DNA of 64,000 nucleotides, from the NCBI GenBank assembly GCA_958298945.1, contig OY282606.1, positions 50,667,920 through 50,731,919 on the forward strand, written 5' to 3'. The position numbers were made by a program, and so were the translations under genes. How positions within the stretch are numbered: the stretch's first letter is position 1; every line of letters begins with the position of its first letter. This DNA comes from Atherix ibis. Its lineage: Eukaryota > Arthropoda > Insecta > Diptera > Athericidae. A model generated the notes under the pieces. The model was not told where the DNA came from, made no database searches, and was given only the letters and a program-made list of their open reading frames with translations. Positions 46,393 to 56,901 of this stretch are shown here, piece after piece.

Positions 46393-48175
46393 TTTTTTTC
46401 TTAAAAAAAAACAAATTCCCATAAGCATCTACCGTGTGGACGCAGTGCTTTTTGTAGTTTGAGCTTTTGTTGCTACCACGTTTGCAGTCTTAACTATCGC
46501 TACAATACTGTTATTATTTTCGATACTGTTCTTAAAATATGTTTTGTTATTGTTTTTGTTATTATAAATTCTTTTGCTATCGTCTCAGGTGAACATTAAA
46601 CAAATGGTAACTATTCTGAAAAGGTCTGTGAAATCACCCGCGTACCGCCTTATATTTATTGACTTTGCCGATCAAATTGACTGATTGTTGTTATTCATGC
46701 ACCGTACTATACGAAAAAGTGTACAAAACACGACATTAAATTAAGCCATTTGGCTCATAGGATAATTTGTTAGAGTTATACCTAAAATTTGAACCAGTTA
46801 ACTACAAACAAAAATATATAGTTTAGGCCTTGAATTTTATATTTTTCACTTAACGTATTTCTTTTTTTTTTGTTACAATATAGTAAATATTATGGTTAAA
46901 AAGTTTCCCCCCTTTCGTCTCGAAAGTATTTTTTTGTCTTTTCTGTCTAATTTTATAAAAAATTCTGTTTTAGTTTAGAAAACCATTTTGTGCTCTCCTT
47001 CTTATCCCACAGTAATATTTGTCATTTACCTGTATACTTTCTCCATTCCCGCTATTAAAATATATTATGAGTAGGCATACAAAATATATTGGTAGAAGTT
47101 ACCAAAAAAAGGACTCATTCAAGTTTTGCGGTAAGATCGATGCCATGTTTCTCTTGTGCTCTTTCGTGTTATATTTCATCGATTTACGGTGTGGCGACGA
47201 TAGCATATTTACATTGAATGTAAGCTCATAAACTACATAGTAAAGTTTGTATTTTGTTAACATTTCTAAAGGTAAAATTTTTGAATAATTTCCGTTATAC
47301 TTTTGAAAGGTAAGAAAATGTATAGACATCAGGGAATGGGGATAATGTTTTTTTTTTTGAAAGGCAATCTTGAAGAAAGTCTAATAATGAGCACGGAAAA
47401 GAACCAAAAAAAAAATATCTAAAAACACTAATCATAACAATGCTTTCTAGTTGACGTGATAAAGTTATTGTTTATGAGTGAAAGTAAACAAAAAGGACGA
47501 TTTTTTTTCTTCTATTAGTATCGAAGGAAACTAGTTAAATAAGAGGGGATATGTTTTTCATTTTTATTTATTTAAATATTAGAAACATTAATAGAAATAG
47601 AAGAAAAAAATCCGAATTAACGTGAGGGCAAATGAAAGGAAAAAATATAGGAAAACATCGCATTTTTGAACAACTTTATAAACCCACACCTAAGTTATGA
47701 GCACCGTTTGCCGAAAGGTAGTGAAAGTGTCAAAGCAAACAGTCCATATATAAACGTAGTTAGTAGAAATATAAAAAAAAATACATTTCACAAGATGTGT
47801 AATCAGTTTAAGAATGTGAAAATAGAGGAAAAAAAAATAGTGTAGAAGAAAAAATATATATAATTTATTTTTTTATTGGAAAAAATATTGTCAACAAAAA
47901 TTGTTTGCCAAGAAATAATTTTATTGATTGGCTTACCTTGACATCTTCATTGGTTCGGTGTGTTTTTCTTTTTACTATTATATAGCCTTTATTATAAAAA
48001 AATAACAATTGAATGAAAATTTAGCTGAAAAATGCAAAAATAATAAAAAATAAATACGATATTTTTTTTTTAGTCAAGCAAACTGAAATGAAAAACATCG
48101 AATTTTGCGTTATTATTTTTTGAAAATTATTTTTACTATCGACGAATATTAATTTATCAAAATAAATATAAATTA
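46393..48175. other. AT-rich spacer
   Basis: AT-rich DNA with a somewhat more balanced patch at 46430-46620. Short open stretches on both strands (47019-47231, 47099-47329, 48021-48272) have no domain. No repeat shared with the rest of the window is seen. Confidence 0.55.
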
Positions 48176-49301
48176 CCAGGTGTATAAGCTTAAATCCGCT
48201 GTTAATATAAATTATCAGGTGTATAAGCTTAACACAGGTTTTTTTTTTTTTTTTCATAGAAAGCAAAAACAAATTTATTCAAAGTACTTGCCCTCGCTAG
48301 CTACACATTTTTCCCATCTCTCGGGCAATTTGTGGATACCACGCTAACAAAAATTCTTCTCTCCACTCATCAAGCCATTTTCGGAAGTCTTCGTAAGAAT
48401 CGAAGTGCTGCTCAGCGAACGCGTGACCCATCGACGAAAACAGGTGGTAGTCGGAAGAGGCCAGGTCTGAAGAATAAGCGGGGTAGGGTAGCATCTCCCA
48501 GTTGAGTGTCTCCAAGTAGTTTCGGACTATTATAGGAGACGATACCCTGCTGATCCCACCAAACGCACAGCATCGTCTTCCGTCCGAAGCAATTTGGTTT
48601 TGGGGAAGATGTTGATGGTTGGCCGGGATCAACCCACGATTTCTTCATTTAGGATTCTCGAAATATATCCACTTTTCATCGCCAGTCAAAATCCGATGCA
48701 GTTTGTCTGGCGAGCAAGATTTCGCATGTGTTTTGGCGTCGCTCCATCTGCCTATCGTTCAATTCATTCGACACCCATTTTCCGATGTTTTCAATCTTCC
48801 CCATGGCACACAGACGCATGGTAATGGCTGGTTGAGTAACACCCAATTGCTCCGCGAGCATTTTTTACGGTTGGGTATCGTCTTTGTCCAAAAGAGCCTG
48901 TAATTGATGGTCCTCAACCTTCCTAGGTCGATTTGGACGCTTCTTGTCCCACAAGTCAAAATTGCCATCTTTGAACCGACGAAACCTATCTCGGTACGGT
49001 GTTTCCAATAAAGCACTGTCACCATAGGCCTCCATAAGCATTCGATGAGATTCGGCAGCCGATTTCTTCAAATTGAAGCAGAAAAGCAGACCTTCCCGCA
49101 TTTACTCTTTTTCTGGCACAAAAATAGACATGATTACCAAAGGAAAAATGTATATTGTTTTACGAAATTTCTGACAATGTGCACTGATTAATGTTGACAG
49201 ATGTCAAACTCATAAAAAAAAGTATGGGGTGCCCATGGTAGCTTAATACGCTCACTCACGCAATCTATGACCAAACAGCGGACTTAAGCTTATACACCTG
49301 G
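48176..49301 (-). mobile_element. Mariner family B, copy B3 (minus) with duplicated terminal repeat
   Basis: Family B terminal repeats are present at both ends, with TA at 49302-49303 on the right. The left end is double. One terminus with TA at 48174-48175 starts at 48176 (CCAGGTGTATAAGCTTAAAT), and a second starts at 48215 (TCAGGTGTATAAGCTTAA). The 39-bp unit includes the flanking AATATAAATTA, so flank and terminus were duplicated together. The body is a deletion derivative: about 170 bp of transposase are missing around the HDNA segment. Confidence 0.92.
48275..49131 (-). pseudogene. Mos1-like transposase of B3, internal deletion, second catalytic Asp lost
   Basis: The ATG at 49131-49129 gives MSIFVPEKE followed by a TAA, then MREGLLFCFNLKKSAAESHR and DRFRRFKDGNFDLWDKK (the usual Trp of DWF is Arg). 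After frame changes: MLAEQLGVTQPAITMRL, WVSNELNDRQMERRQN, then a run into the TGDEKW area, which reads TGDEKWIYFENP-like at about 48660-48690 in a shifted frame. WWDQQGIV is joined directly to VRNYLETLNWEMLPYPAYSS, so KPGETV through HDNAPSH is deleted together with the second Asp. SSDLASSDYHLFSSM keeps the third Asp. It ends with the YFE stop at 48275-48277. It is non-functional. Confidence 0.88.
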
Positions 49302-49303
49302 TA

Positions 49304-50157
49304 TTTATTTATTTAAAAATTATTAATCGTTAATGAATTTATTTGAAAGATTTTTATCAAAAAAAAATTTTTTAAACGGACAAAAATTTTATAATTTTTG
49401 ATTAAGTAAAGTACAATTATTTAAAAGAATTATTTATATAAAATTACTAAATAATAGAGTTTGTTAAATAATAATTTGAAATTCATAAGACTTACCCCCA
49501 CATACGCAGACTCATTGAACGGATATTTTCAAATCATTTTTCTTAAGTCAATAAATTTATATGCCCGTCTCCTCTAGTTTGGTATAAATTTACATAATGA
49601 CTTAATCGATTCGATTCGCTGTGTTCCAACACGATTTCGTTCGATACGATTTGATACGAAATAACTTTGGTATGATATAATGCAATACGATTTCCTTCAT
49701 CTTGTAGCTCTTAAATATCGTCTTATTTTTTATACATGGACCAATATCGAATAGTGTTAGCAAAAAAAAAACAATTTATTTTGCTTTTATAAAATATTAT
49801 TGGAACAGTTTTCCTTTATTGGGAAAATGCATTTTTTTTGGTTATGTTTTCAAAATAGTTACTTTAAATATAAAATTTGACTTATAGAAGGAGGGGACAT
49901 ACTCCATAAAAATTGTTATAAATAAAAAAAATATGCAAGAATAAAAATTAATATAACGAAAATATACTGAATGTTAATTAATAAATTATGATGCTTCTCG
50001 TATCACTTTACTTGTCGACATCTTTGGGTTCAGTATACTTTCTGAAGCTCTGCAAAAAACTACATTCTAGAACGTCATTTAAAATTAGTTGAAGTTAATT
50101 TTTTTATATTTGTACTTATTGCCATGAGATCATTTAACGATTATCTAAATATAAGTA
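49304..50157. other. AT-rich spacer with CGATTCGATACGA-type degenerate repeat
   Basis: AT-rich. A stretch at about 49610-49700 consists of degenerate, roughly 10-bp spaced CGATTCG, CGATTTCG, GATACGATTT, GATACGAAAT and TATGATATAA words. Similar sequence lies at about 9625-9690. Otherwise nothing. Confidence 0.5.
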
Positions 50158-50159
50158 TA

Positions 50160-51454
50160 CGAGGTCTATTCAAAAAGTATCGCGAATTTTGTGTTTTTTC
50201 CAAAAATTATTTATTTATTCATGAATATCTATTTTGTCCTCTCCAAAGTAATCTCCACCAGACACTTGTGACAAAGTTTTTTCCAATCCTCGAAGCACTT
50301 AAAAAAATCAGTTTTTGTGATCTTGTTCAGCTCCTCCTTTGATGCGGTCTTTATCTCCTCAATCGTAGCGTAGCGTCGTTTTTTCATGGGGCTCTTTAGT
50401 TTCTGGAACAAGAAAAGTCACAGGGGGTGAGATCTAAAGAATAGGGTGGCTGCGGCATTATTAGTGTGTTGTTTTTGGTCAAAAATTCGCGCACAAGCGA
50501 CTATGCTTGGGCAGAGGCGTTATCATAATGCAAAAGCCAATTTTTGTTCTTCCAAAAATCCGGGTATTCCTGGCGGATTGCTTCGCGCAACTTGCGCATA
50601 TCTTACAGGTAATATTCCTTATTGACCGTTCTACCCTGTGGCAAGAACTTATGATGCACCATGTCCCTGCAATCAAAGAAAACTGTAAGCAAAACCTTCA
50701 CATTCAACCGAACTTAGCACGCTTTTTTCGGTAAAAAATCATAAAAATCATAAATTACATAAAAATTAAAAAAATCATGAAAAAACATAAAAATTATAAA
50801 TCACTTAAAAATCGCCCTAAAATTATTAGATTCCGCGTCCTGGAAACTTTGGACGCAATTAAACTGAAATTTCTCGCGTTATGTGGATTGGTCGAAAATG
50901 AGCAATTTTGGTACGAATTTCGCGACGACCTGTCTCACGACCAAATCATTGGTAAAAATCGAATGGCACGACCCAATCGATATGTTGAAATCCTCAGAAA
51001 CTTCTCTAACGGTGATTCGACGATTGGCCATTACTATTTTCTTAACTTCAGCAATGTTATCGTCTGTTGTTGACGTGTACGGGCGTCCGGTACGCTTTGC
51101 GTCATTCACATCTTCTCCGCCCTCTCAGAACATTTTGTACCTCTGATAAACGGTGCTTCGATCCAAAGTAGCTTCACCATATGCCAACATTCGGAATGCG
51201 TCCGCGCAATTAATTTTGTTTTTCACACAAAATTTGATACAGATTCTTTGATCCATTTTTTTTGGAATGGGCAAAAATCGAAGGCAAGCCAAAACACGTG
51301 CTTGTCAAAAATTAATTGAACATTCAAAATGGCCAAACTAGTCGACATAAGTGAGAGACATGAGTACCAACATAACGCCACAAAAAAAATTAAAAATTGA
51401 ATATACGTAACCCGTGGAAATTCAAAATACACAATACTTTTTGAACAGACCTCC
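50160..51454 (-). mobile_element. Mariner family A, copy A4 (1295 bp, minus)
   Basis: Family A terminal repeats at both ends, bounded by TA at 50158-50159 and 51455-51456. On the minus strand the N-terminal half is retained. It is followed by an unrelated segment of about 150 bp (50727-50882) homologous to the foreign segment of A1, and then by the catalytic C-terminal half. A1 and A4 are thus members of one rearranged sublineage, although A4 keeps the HDNA segment that A1 has lost. Confidence 0.93.
50215..51256 (-). pseudogene. Mariner transposase (family A) of A4, first catalytic Asp replaced by foreign segment
   Basis: The ATG at 51256-51254 opens MDQRI-type residues, the first helix-turn-helix, which is frameshifted by 51130. 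KRTGRPYTSTTDDNIAEVKK, ITVREVSEDFNISIGSCHSI and AKFVPKLLIFDQST follow at 51109-50880. The transposase match then ends and the non-homologous segment intervenes. It resumes at about 50725 with KKRAKFG and FLPQGRTVN-type text (frameshifted). The HDNA segment reads HYDNASAQA with its Asp intact, but is followed by a stop. PPYSLDLTPCDF (third Asp) and KKRRYATIEEIKTASKEELN to the TAA at 50215-50217 complete it. The TGDESW segment is absent. It is non-functional. Confidence 0.88.
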
Positions 51455-51456
51455 TA

Positions 51457-52962
51457 CATTGAAAATTTGTCCTGAAAGTTATTATAATTTGACTTTTACT
51501 CTCAATTCCAAGACTTATGTTAAAACTTAGTAAATAATAACTTTTTTTAAGGGAAAAATATTTTACAAGAAATCTTAGAATCGTAGGGCATTTAAACTTT
51601 TTCATTGATTGAGTAGCTACCATTCGATGATGTAAGTCTGTCTTATAAATTAAGTTTTTTTATTATATGACTAAATAAATACGTAAACACCAAAGCCTCA
51701 ATAGCCCAAAAAGCTTTAGAAAAATGGAAAGTAAGCAAACGAAATTAGGAATCTTATGAGGACACTTTTGTCTGTAAGCGTGCTGCCTTACCTGCGGTCA
51801 TCATGTTGTCCTCTCTTTAGTCTTTATATCTTTATTACAACTCTAAGCAATCCCAAATTTTTTGTTAATTTTTATATATTCCTTTTTTGGCAAATCAGTT
51901 GGAATCAATGTTAATTTATAGTCTGGTTACAACAACATATCATAAACATTGCGTGCGCATGTTAAAATCTATATTAAATTGAACCATCTTAACCGTGCGT
52001 AACAATTTTCGTTTTTGTTGTTATTTTATTTCTTATATTGCCACTAAGGGAGGGATTTTTTTCGAGCTCAGGAATTCGAGCCCGTAAAGTCTTATTTTTA
52101 TTTATTTTTTTTCTTGCTAAGATTTGGTTACTGAATATGTAGGATTTTTTTTTTTGGAATGCAGAAATTTAGTATAGACATTTTATATGCTTCGTTTTTT
52201 ATGCGCTACATTTTATTTTTACATTTTGTTCTTGGTTTTCTTTTTTGTCAAGATCGTCGTTTATAAAAATTTGTTACGTTAAATCTACAGTTTTGAGCAC
52301 AATCTATTATATATAGGAAGATATTACACATAAGATCAAAAAATAAGATCAAAATGGTTGTATGCATTTATTAAGGCTAAAAGAATAAAACTTAATAAGA
52401 AATCAACATACTATAGACCCTAGGGATAATAATGTTTTTTTTTTTTTTTTAAATAATTTAGTACAAGAAAAAAATTCTAAAAATGAAGAAAAAGTGATAT
52501 CCTAAAGAAGAATTGACATACCAAAAAGGAAGAGAAACTCATACGATTTGCAGTTTTACAGACCCCATTCCAACGCTACCAGAATGCTCGCTATTCAAAT
52601 TAATTCGAAGAAAGATTCGAGAATAAATTCCTTTAAGCGATAGACTAACGATATTCCGTTTTGATTTTTATCTTTTGTATTTGTTTCTTCCTTTTTCGGC
52701 ATTTATATCATGTTTTTTTTATATTATAAGTTCTTGTATCCTTTTTCTGTATTCGTGCTTTTTTTTATGACAATTTTTTTAGACAACGAATATTCTAACT
52801 TGAATAACAACAGATACGAATGACTTTTACAAAATAGAAAGTTTCGAAAATATCAGATGAACAAGTGATCCTGTAATAATCTTGACCTTTGAGCATGACC
52901 TAATATGGTAAATAATATTTGTAAGTGGATAATTAGTATTTATTTTGATAGTTTTAGTCAAT
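51457..52962. other. AT-rich spacer
   Basis: AT-rich single-copy DNA with long T-runs (52150, 52437-52451). No recognised gene or repeat. Confidence 0.6.
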
Positions 52963-52982
52963 AACATTGAACAATTGTTGTT
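52963..52982. repeat. Left target site duplication of RNase H-bearing LINE
   Basis: AACATTGAACAATTGTTGTT, identical to 54925-54944 at the other end of the LINE. Confidence 0.9.
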
Positions 52983-54924
52983 GTTGTTTGTAAGGTTCCT
53001 TAGACATGTGCCAGAGGCCACTTCTTAGCGCCATGATCGTGAGTCCATTTGGCGACTTCGTAGAACGTGTGGGAAGTTATCTGAAAGAGACTGGTCTGTG
53101 GTTAGTTGTATAGAATATTAAGAATTTTGTTATATTTTGTGGAGCAGATTAGTATGTTTGTAGAAATTTAAATAGGGGACTAGCGAATGGAGTTGTTGGG
53201 TCCAGGAGTTCCATAATAGGAGGAAGCAATTCTTGGTTATGTGGAATTCCTGTAGAATATGGATGATAGTAAAATGAATGCCACAGGATTGACATAAAGG
53301 ACGATTAGTTTTGTCAAAAAGGAAGTTATGAGTAAGAGCAATATGTCCACATTGAATGTTAAATAGACCGGTTTCTTAGTAGTTGTCCAATGTGTCGACA
53401 AAAATGTGTTACTATTGGTCTAGTCATCCTGTCTGCGGATGAGTAATGGTGTTAGCTGCCATTCTGTTAGTAGGCGAGACAGATTGGAAATGACTGTGAT
53501 CACTGGTCGACGGAGTGTTTCTCCAGCCAACTTGTCAGAACTTTCATTACCCACAATTTCCATATGCCCCGGCACCTATTGCAATTCGACACTCCTATTT
53601 CTAAGTAGGTTATGACGAACTGCGCTAAGTATTGGATGACTCGATGGGCCATAAATGGCTTTAAGGGCAGCAAGGCTGTCGCTAAATATAATAACGCTTC
53701 ATTGGCTGGGAATATTGGTAGCAATTTCAATTGCAGTTTTGATGGTCCACAGCTCCTCGTAATATGGAGCTGCCCTATAAGGGAAGATTCCCCAATATAG
53801 AGCGCGGGTGCTGCAGCCAAAAAGTTCGACGACCGAAAAAGATGTAATATCGGTGTCAGCGGCGGCATCAGTGAGCAATAGTCGATGATCTTTTAATTCT
53901 ATAAGTGGACGGATCCGTACTAGCCTTCTTAAACCTGTCAAGAGAAGCAGACACTTTCAACTTTGCTCCCAACCACGGTTTCCACTCTGCGTGTGGAAGG
54001 GAAGTTTGTAAAAGAAGTGGGAGAATGGATAAATGCTTTCAAGGAGGGATATTAATAAGGTTAGCAATGATGAATTACTTTTAAAACTAGGAGAGATGAT
54101 AATATTTTGATTAAAGTGTGAAGGGGGGTAATTTGGAAAGTATAGGTTTTTGTGAATTAAATTTATGGGAGCTTTTTGAAGATAGAAATAGATAAATTTT
54201 CGACCAGTTTCTATCAGTATGGATTCCACGGAGATGTCCGATGTGCTCCACTGGCTGCCTTGACTAGCTTTTTCCCTGCTATTGGCACACTGACACAAAT
54301 AATGAGGAAATAGAGTAAGGTTCTATCCAAAAGGGCATTGGTTACTCTAATTCCCTCACTTTATCTAACCTTACTTTTGCTGCTGATTAAAATTTTAAAC
54401 ATTCGGAGAATGGTGCTAATTTTGTCAACAACATTTTTAATCTGAAGATTCCATTTTCCTGCACGGGCAATTGAGATACTCAGGATTTTCATGGAATCTT
54501 TTGGGTTTGTGGGTTGTTTGGGAGGGGGGGGGGTTAAGAGGCTCAGTGACGAATCAGATACACTAAAATTTTTTTCTGCAAACATGATGGTACGGTGGGT
54601 TTGATGTACAGATGACCGCACCGTTTATGCTGCTCCAAGTATTGATGTTACGGATGGCGTTATTAGTTTGATGTTAAAGATCAGCACCAGATACAAGTAT
54701 AAAAATATTGTCAGCATATATATAATGGTTAAAGGAAGATAGATGGTGGGAAAGGGAGTAAATATATATATTGAATAGGATTGTTGATGAAGTGGATCCT
54801 TGTGGGAAGCCGTTTTTCATTCGCGTTTTCCAGTTAGGTAAGAACGTAGAAGTGCCCATATTGAAGGGTCTACTCCCCATTCTGCCGGCTGTAAGAGTAC
54901 CCTATGTTGGTAAATTCGGTAATA
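52983..54924 (-). mobile_element. I/R1-like LINE with RNase H domain, 5'-truncated, 20-bp target duplication
   Basis: A minus-strand non-LTR element between perfect 20-bp direct repeats (52963-52982 and 54925-54944). It begins within the RT palm and ends with a short 3' UTR whose last bases form a (CAA)n-type tail next to the left repeat. The domain order RT, RNase H, then a C-terminal Cys-containing region is that of I-clade and related LINEs. It is distinct from J1-J3, which have no RNase H. The gene is heavily frameshifted while both target copies are identical. Confidence 0.9.
53110..54910 (-). pseudogene. RT-RNase H polyprotein of I/R1-like LINE, heavily frameshifted
   Basis: RT remnants: DPSIWALLRSYLTGK, GFPQGSTSSTILFNIYI and YIYADNIFILVSG (the second Asp of YADD is Asn) at about 54850-54690. 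A linker follows with ALLDRTLLY and IPP-rich text in several frames. RNase H runs from about 53900: LLLTDAAADTDITSFSVVE with the first acidic residue, SVIIFSDSLAALKAIYG near 53690-53640, and VPGHMEIVGNESSDKLAGE at about 53580-53525, preceded by a stop. These carry the expected Asp, His and Asp residues. The C-terminal region holds QCGHIALTHNFLFDK and LCQSCGIHFTIIHIL, the Cys/His block typical of I and R1 relatives, at about 53370-53260. Many frameshifts are present. Confidence 0.85.
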
Positions 54925-54944
54925 AACATTGAACAATTGTTGTT
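54925..54944. repeat. Right target site duplication of RNase H-bearing LINE
   Basis: Identical 20-bp copy of 52963-52982. Confidence 0.9.
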
Positions 54945-55530
54945 CAATCTTAGTAAATAAATCTTATTATCACCTTAACAAGATTGAAGAATTGTTCACA
55001 AATTTTGAAATTATTTTTATTTATTTTATATTTTTTATTTTTATAATATTACTTTTATTGCATCGATCCTCGCTATTATTACTTAGTAAAATAAAATTTC
55101 TTTATAATACCTGCTACTGAATTTTAAGGACGTAAAAATATTGCTAGTTATTTTTACGAATTTCCGCTAAGGAAAAGACTCTTCGTAAGCTATTTTATAT
55201 TAGTTACCTTCTAAGGGATCTTCAAGTAATTCCTGTAGTCCAAATGTCAAATATTATTTCTCTGAAATGTTTTTTTTGCATTCTTCTTGCATAAGTGCAG
55301 ATAATTCTGAGAACCATAATGTGTACATATTTGCTAAAACCATAAAAAATTTGCAAAGGGAAAACAGTTCCACTCATTTTTGTGTATTTAATTATTAGGC
55401 CGATTACATTATACTATATATAATTAAGTAGACGGAAAATATATTAGCCGGTTAAATAATAGTTAGAAATTTAGGCAGAATAAATAAGATCTAATTAACA
55501 TTATTATACTCGTTAATACTTATAGTACTG
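54945..55530. other. AT-rich spacer
   Basis: AT-rich, without recognised features. Confidence 0.6.
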
Positions 55531-55532
55531 TA

Positions 55533-56899
55533 CGAGGTCTGTTCAAAAAGTATCGCGAATTTTACGTATATTCGATTTTTTGTGGCGAAATATTGGTACT
55601 CATGTCTCTCACTTATGCTTACAAGTTCGGCCATTTTGAATGTTCAGTTAATTTTTGACAGCTGCTTTGCTTACACGTGTTTTGGCTGGTCTTCGATTTT
55701 TGCCCATTTTTTGACCAAAAACAAAATCGCATTAACTTTGCTAAAGGAGCTGTTGGACTCTGTCCGCGACGACCAAAATTTGCTCAAGGGGGTCATAACT
55801 GGTAACGAATCATGGGTTTATGATTATGACGTGGAAACCAAAGCTCAATCATCCCAATGGAAGCTGCCGCACGAGCCAAGACCGAAAAAAGCGCGCCAAG
55901 TTCGGTCGAATGTGAAGGTTTTTCCTTACAGTTTTCTTCGAGTGCAGGAGTATGGTGCATCATGACTTCTTGCCACAGGGCAGAACGGTCAATAAGGAAT
56001 ATTACCTGCAAGTTATGCGCAAGTTGCGGTAAGCAATCCGCCTGAAAGGCCTGGATTTGTAGAAGAACAAAAATTGGCTTTTGTACCATGATAACGCTCA
56101 CGCATCGTTGCTTGTGCGCGAATTTTTGACCAAAAACAGCATACTAATAATGCCGCAGCCACCGTATCCCGCAGATCTGGCCCCCTATGACTTTTTCTTT
56201 TTCCCGAAACAGTTTCTTTGATTCATTTTTGGGAATGGGCAAAAATCGAAGACGAGTCCAATTTGCTCCAGAGGGTCATAACTGGTAACGAATCATGGGT
56301 TTATGGTGATGACTTGGAAACCAAAGCTCAATCATCCCAATGGAAGCTGACGCACGAACCATAACCGAAAAAAGCGCGCCAAGTTCGGTCGAATGTGAAG
56401 GTTTTGCTTACAGTTTTCTTCGATTTCAGGGGCGTGGTGCACCATGACTTCTTACCACAGGGTAGAACGGTCAAAAAGAAATATTACCTGCAAGCTATGC
56501 GCAAGTTGCGGTAAGCAATCCGCCTGAAACGCCTGGATTTGTGGAAGAACAAAAACTGGCTTTTGCCATTTTTGGCCAAAAACAACACACTAATAATGCC
56601 GAAGCTACCGCATTCCCCAGATTTTGCCCCCTGTGACTTTTTTTTGTTCCCGAAACTGAAGAGCCCCATGAAAGGACGACGCTACACTACGATTGAGGAG
56701 ATAAAGACAGCATCGAAGGAGGAGCTGAACAAGATCACAAAAAATGATTTTCTGAAGTGCTTCGAGGATTGGAAAAAGCATTAGCGCAATTGTCTGGTGG
56801 GGATTACTTTGAAGGGGACAAAAAAGATATTCATGAATAAATAAATAATTTTTGAAAAAAAACCCACAAAATTCGCGATACTTTTTGAACAGACCTGAG
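55533..56899 (+). mobile_element. Mariner family A, copy A5 (1367 bp, composite with inverted fragment)
   Basis: The termini are CGAGGTCTGTTCAAAAAGTA at the left and the inverse at the right (last bases changed), with TA at 55531-55532 and 56900-56901. Internal order: 5' UTR fused to the middle of the transposase (as in A2 and A3); first copy of the catalytic half to about 56212; a 49-bp inverted piece of the N-terminal coding start (56213-56262, reverse complement of about 2673-2722 of A1); then a second copy of the catalytic half to the right end. It is therefore a composite of three rearranged pieces between one pair of termini. Confidence 0.93.
55710..56845 (+). pseudogene. Mariner transposase (family A) of A5, catalytic half in two copies, D-to-N at first Asp
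   Basis: Copy 1 (about 55710-56212) reads LTKNKIALTLLKELLDSVRD, TGNESWVYDYDVETK, PHEPRPKKARQVRSNVKV, then frameshifted LPQGRTVN-like text, NWLLYHDNAHASLLVREFL (second Asp intact) and PPYPADLAPYDFF (third Asp). Copy 2 (about 56263-56845) again has TGNESW, then LWKNKNWLLPFLAKNNT (HDNA segment deleted), PHSPDFAPCDFFLF and KGRRYTTIEEIKTASKEELN to KCFEDWKKH and a shifted end. In both copies the first catalytic Asp is Asn (TGNESW). This shows that they derive from one already mutated parent, but copy 1 keeps the HDNA segment and copy 2 does not, so later exchange or separate deletion is required. Confidence 0.88.
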
Positions 56900-56901
56900 T
56901 A

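Noticed and set aside
53500..53868. 122-codon minus-strand frame inside the RNase H LINE as a separate gene
   Set aside because: The RNase H motifs (FSDSLAAL, VPGH, GNESSDKLA) lie in a different frame of the same strand; this frame is a shifted reading of the decayed polyprotein.
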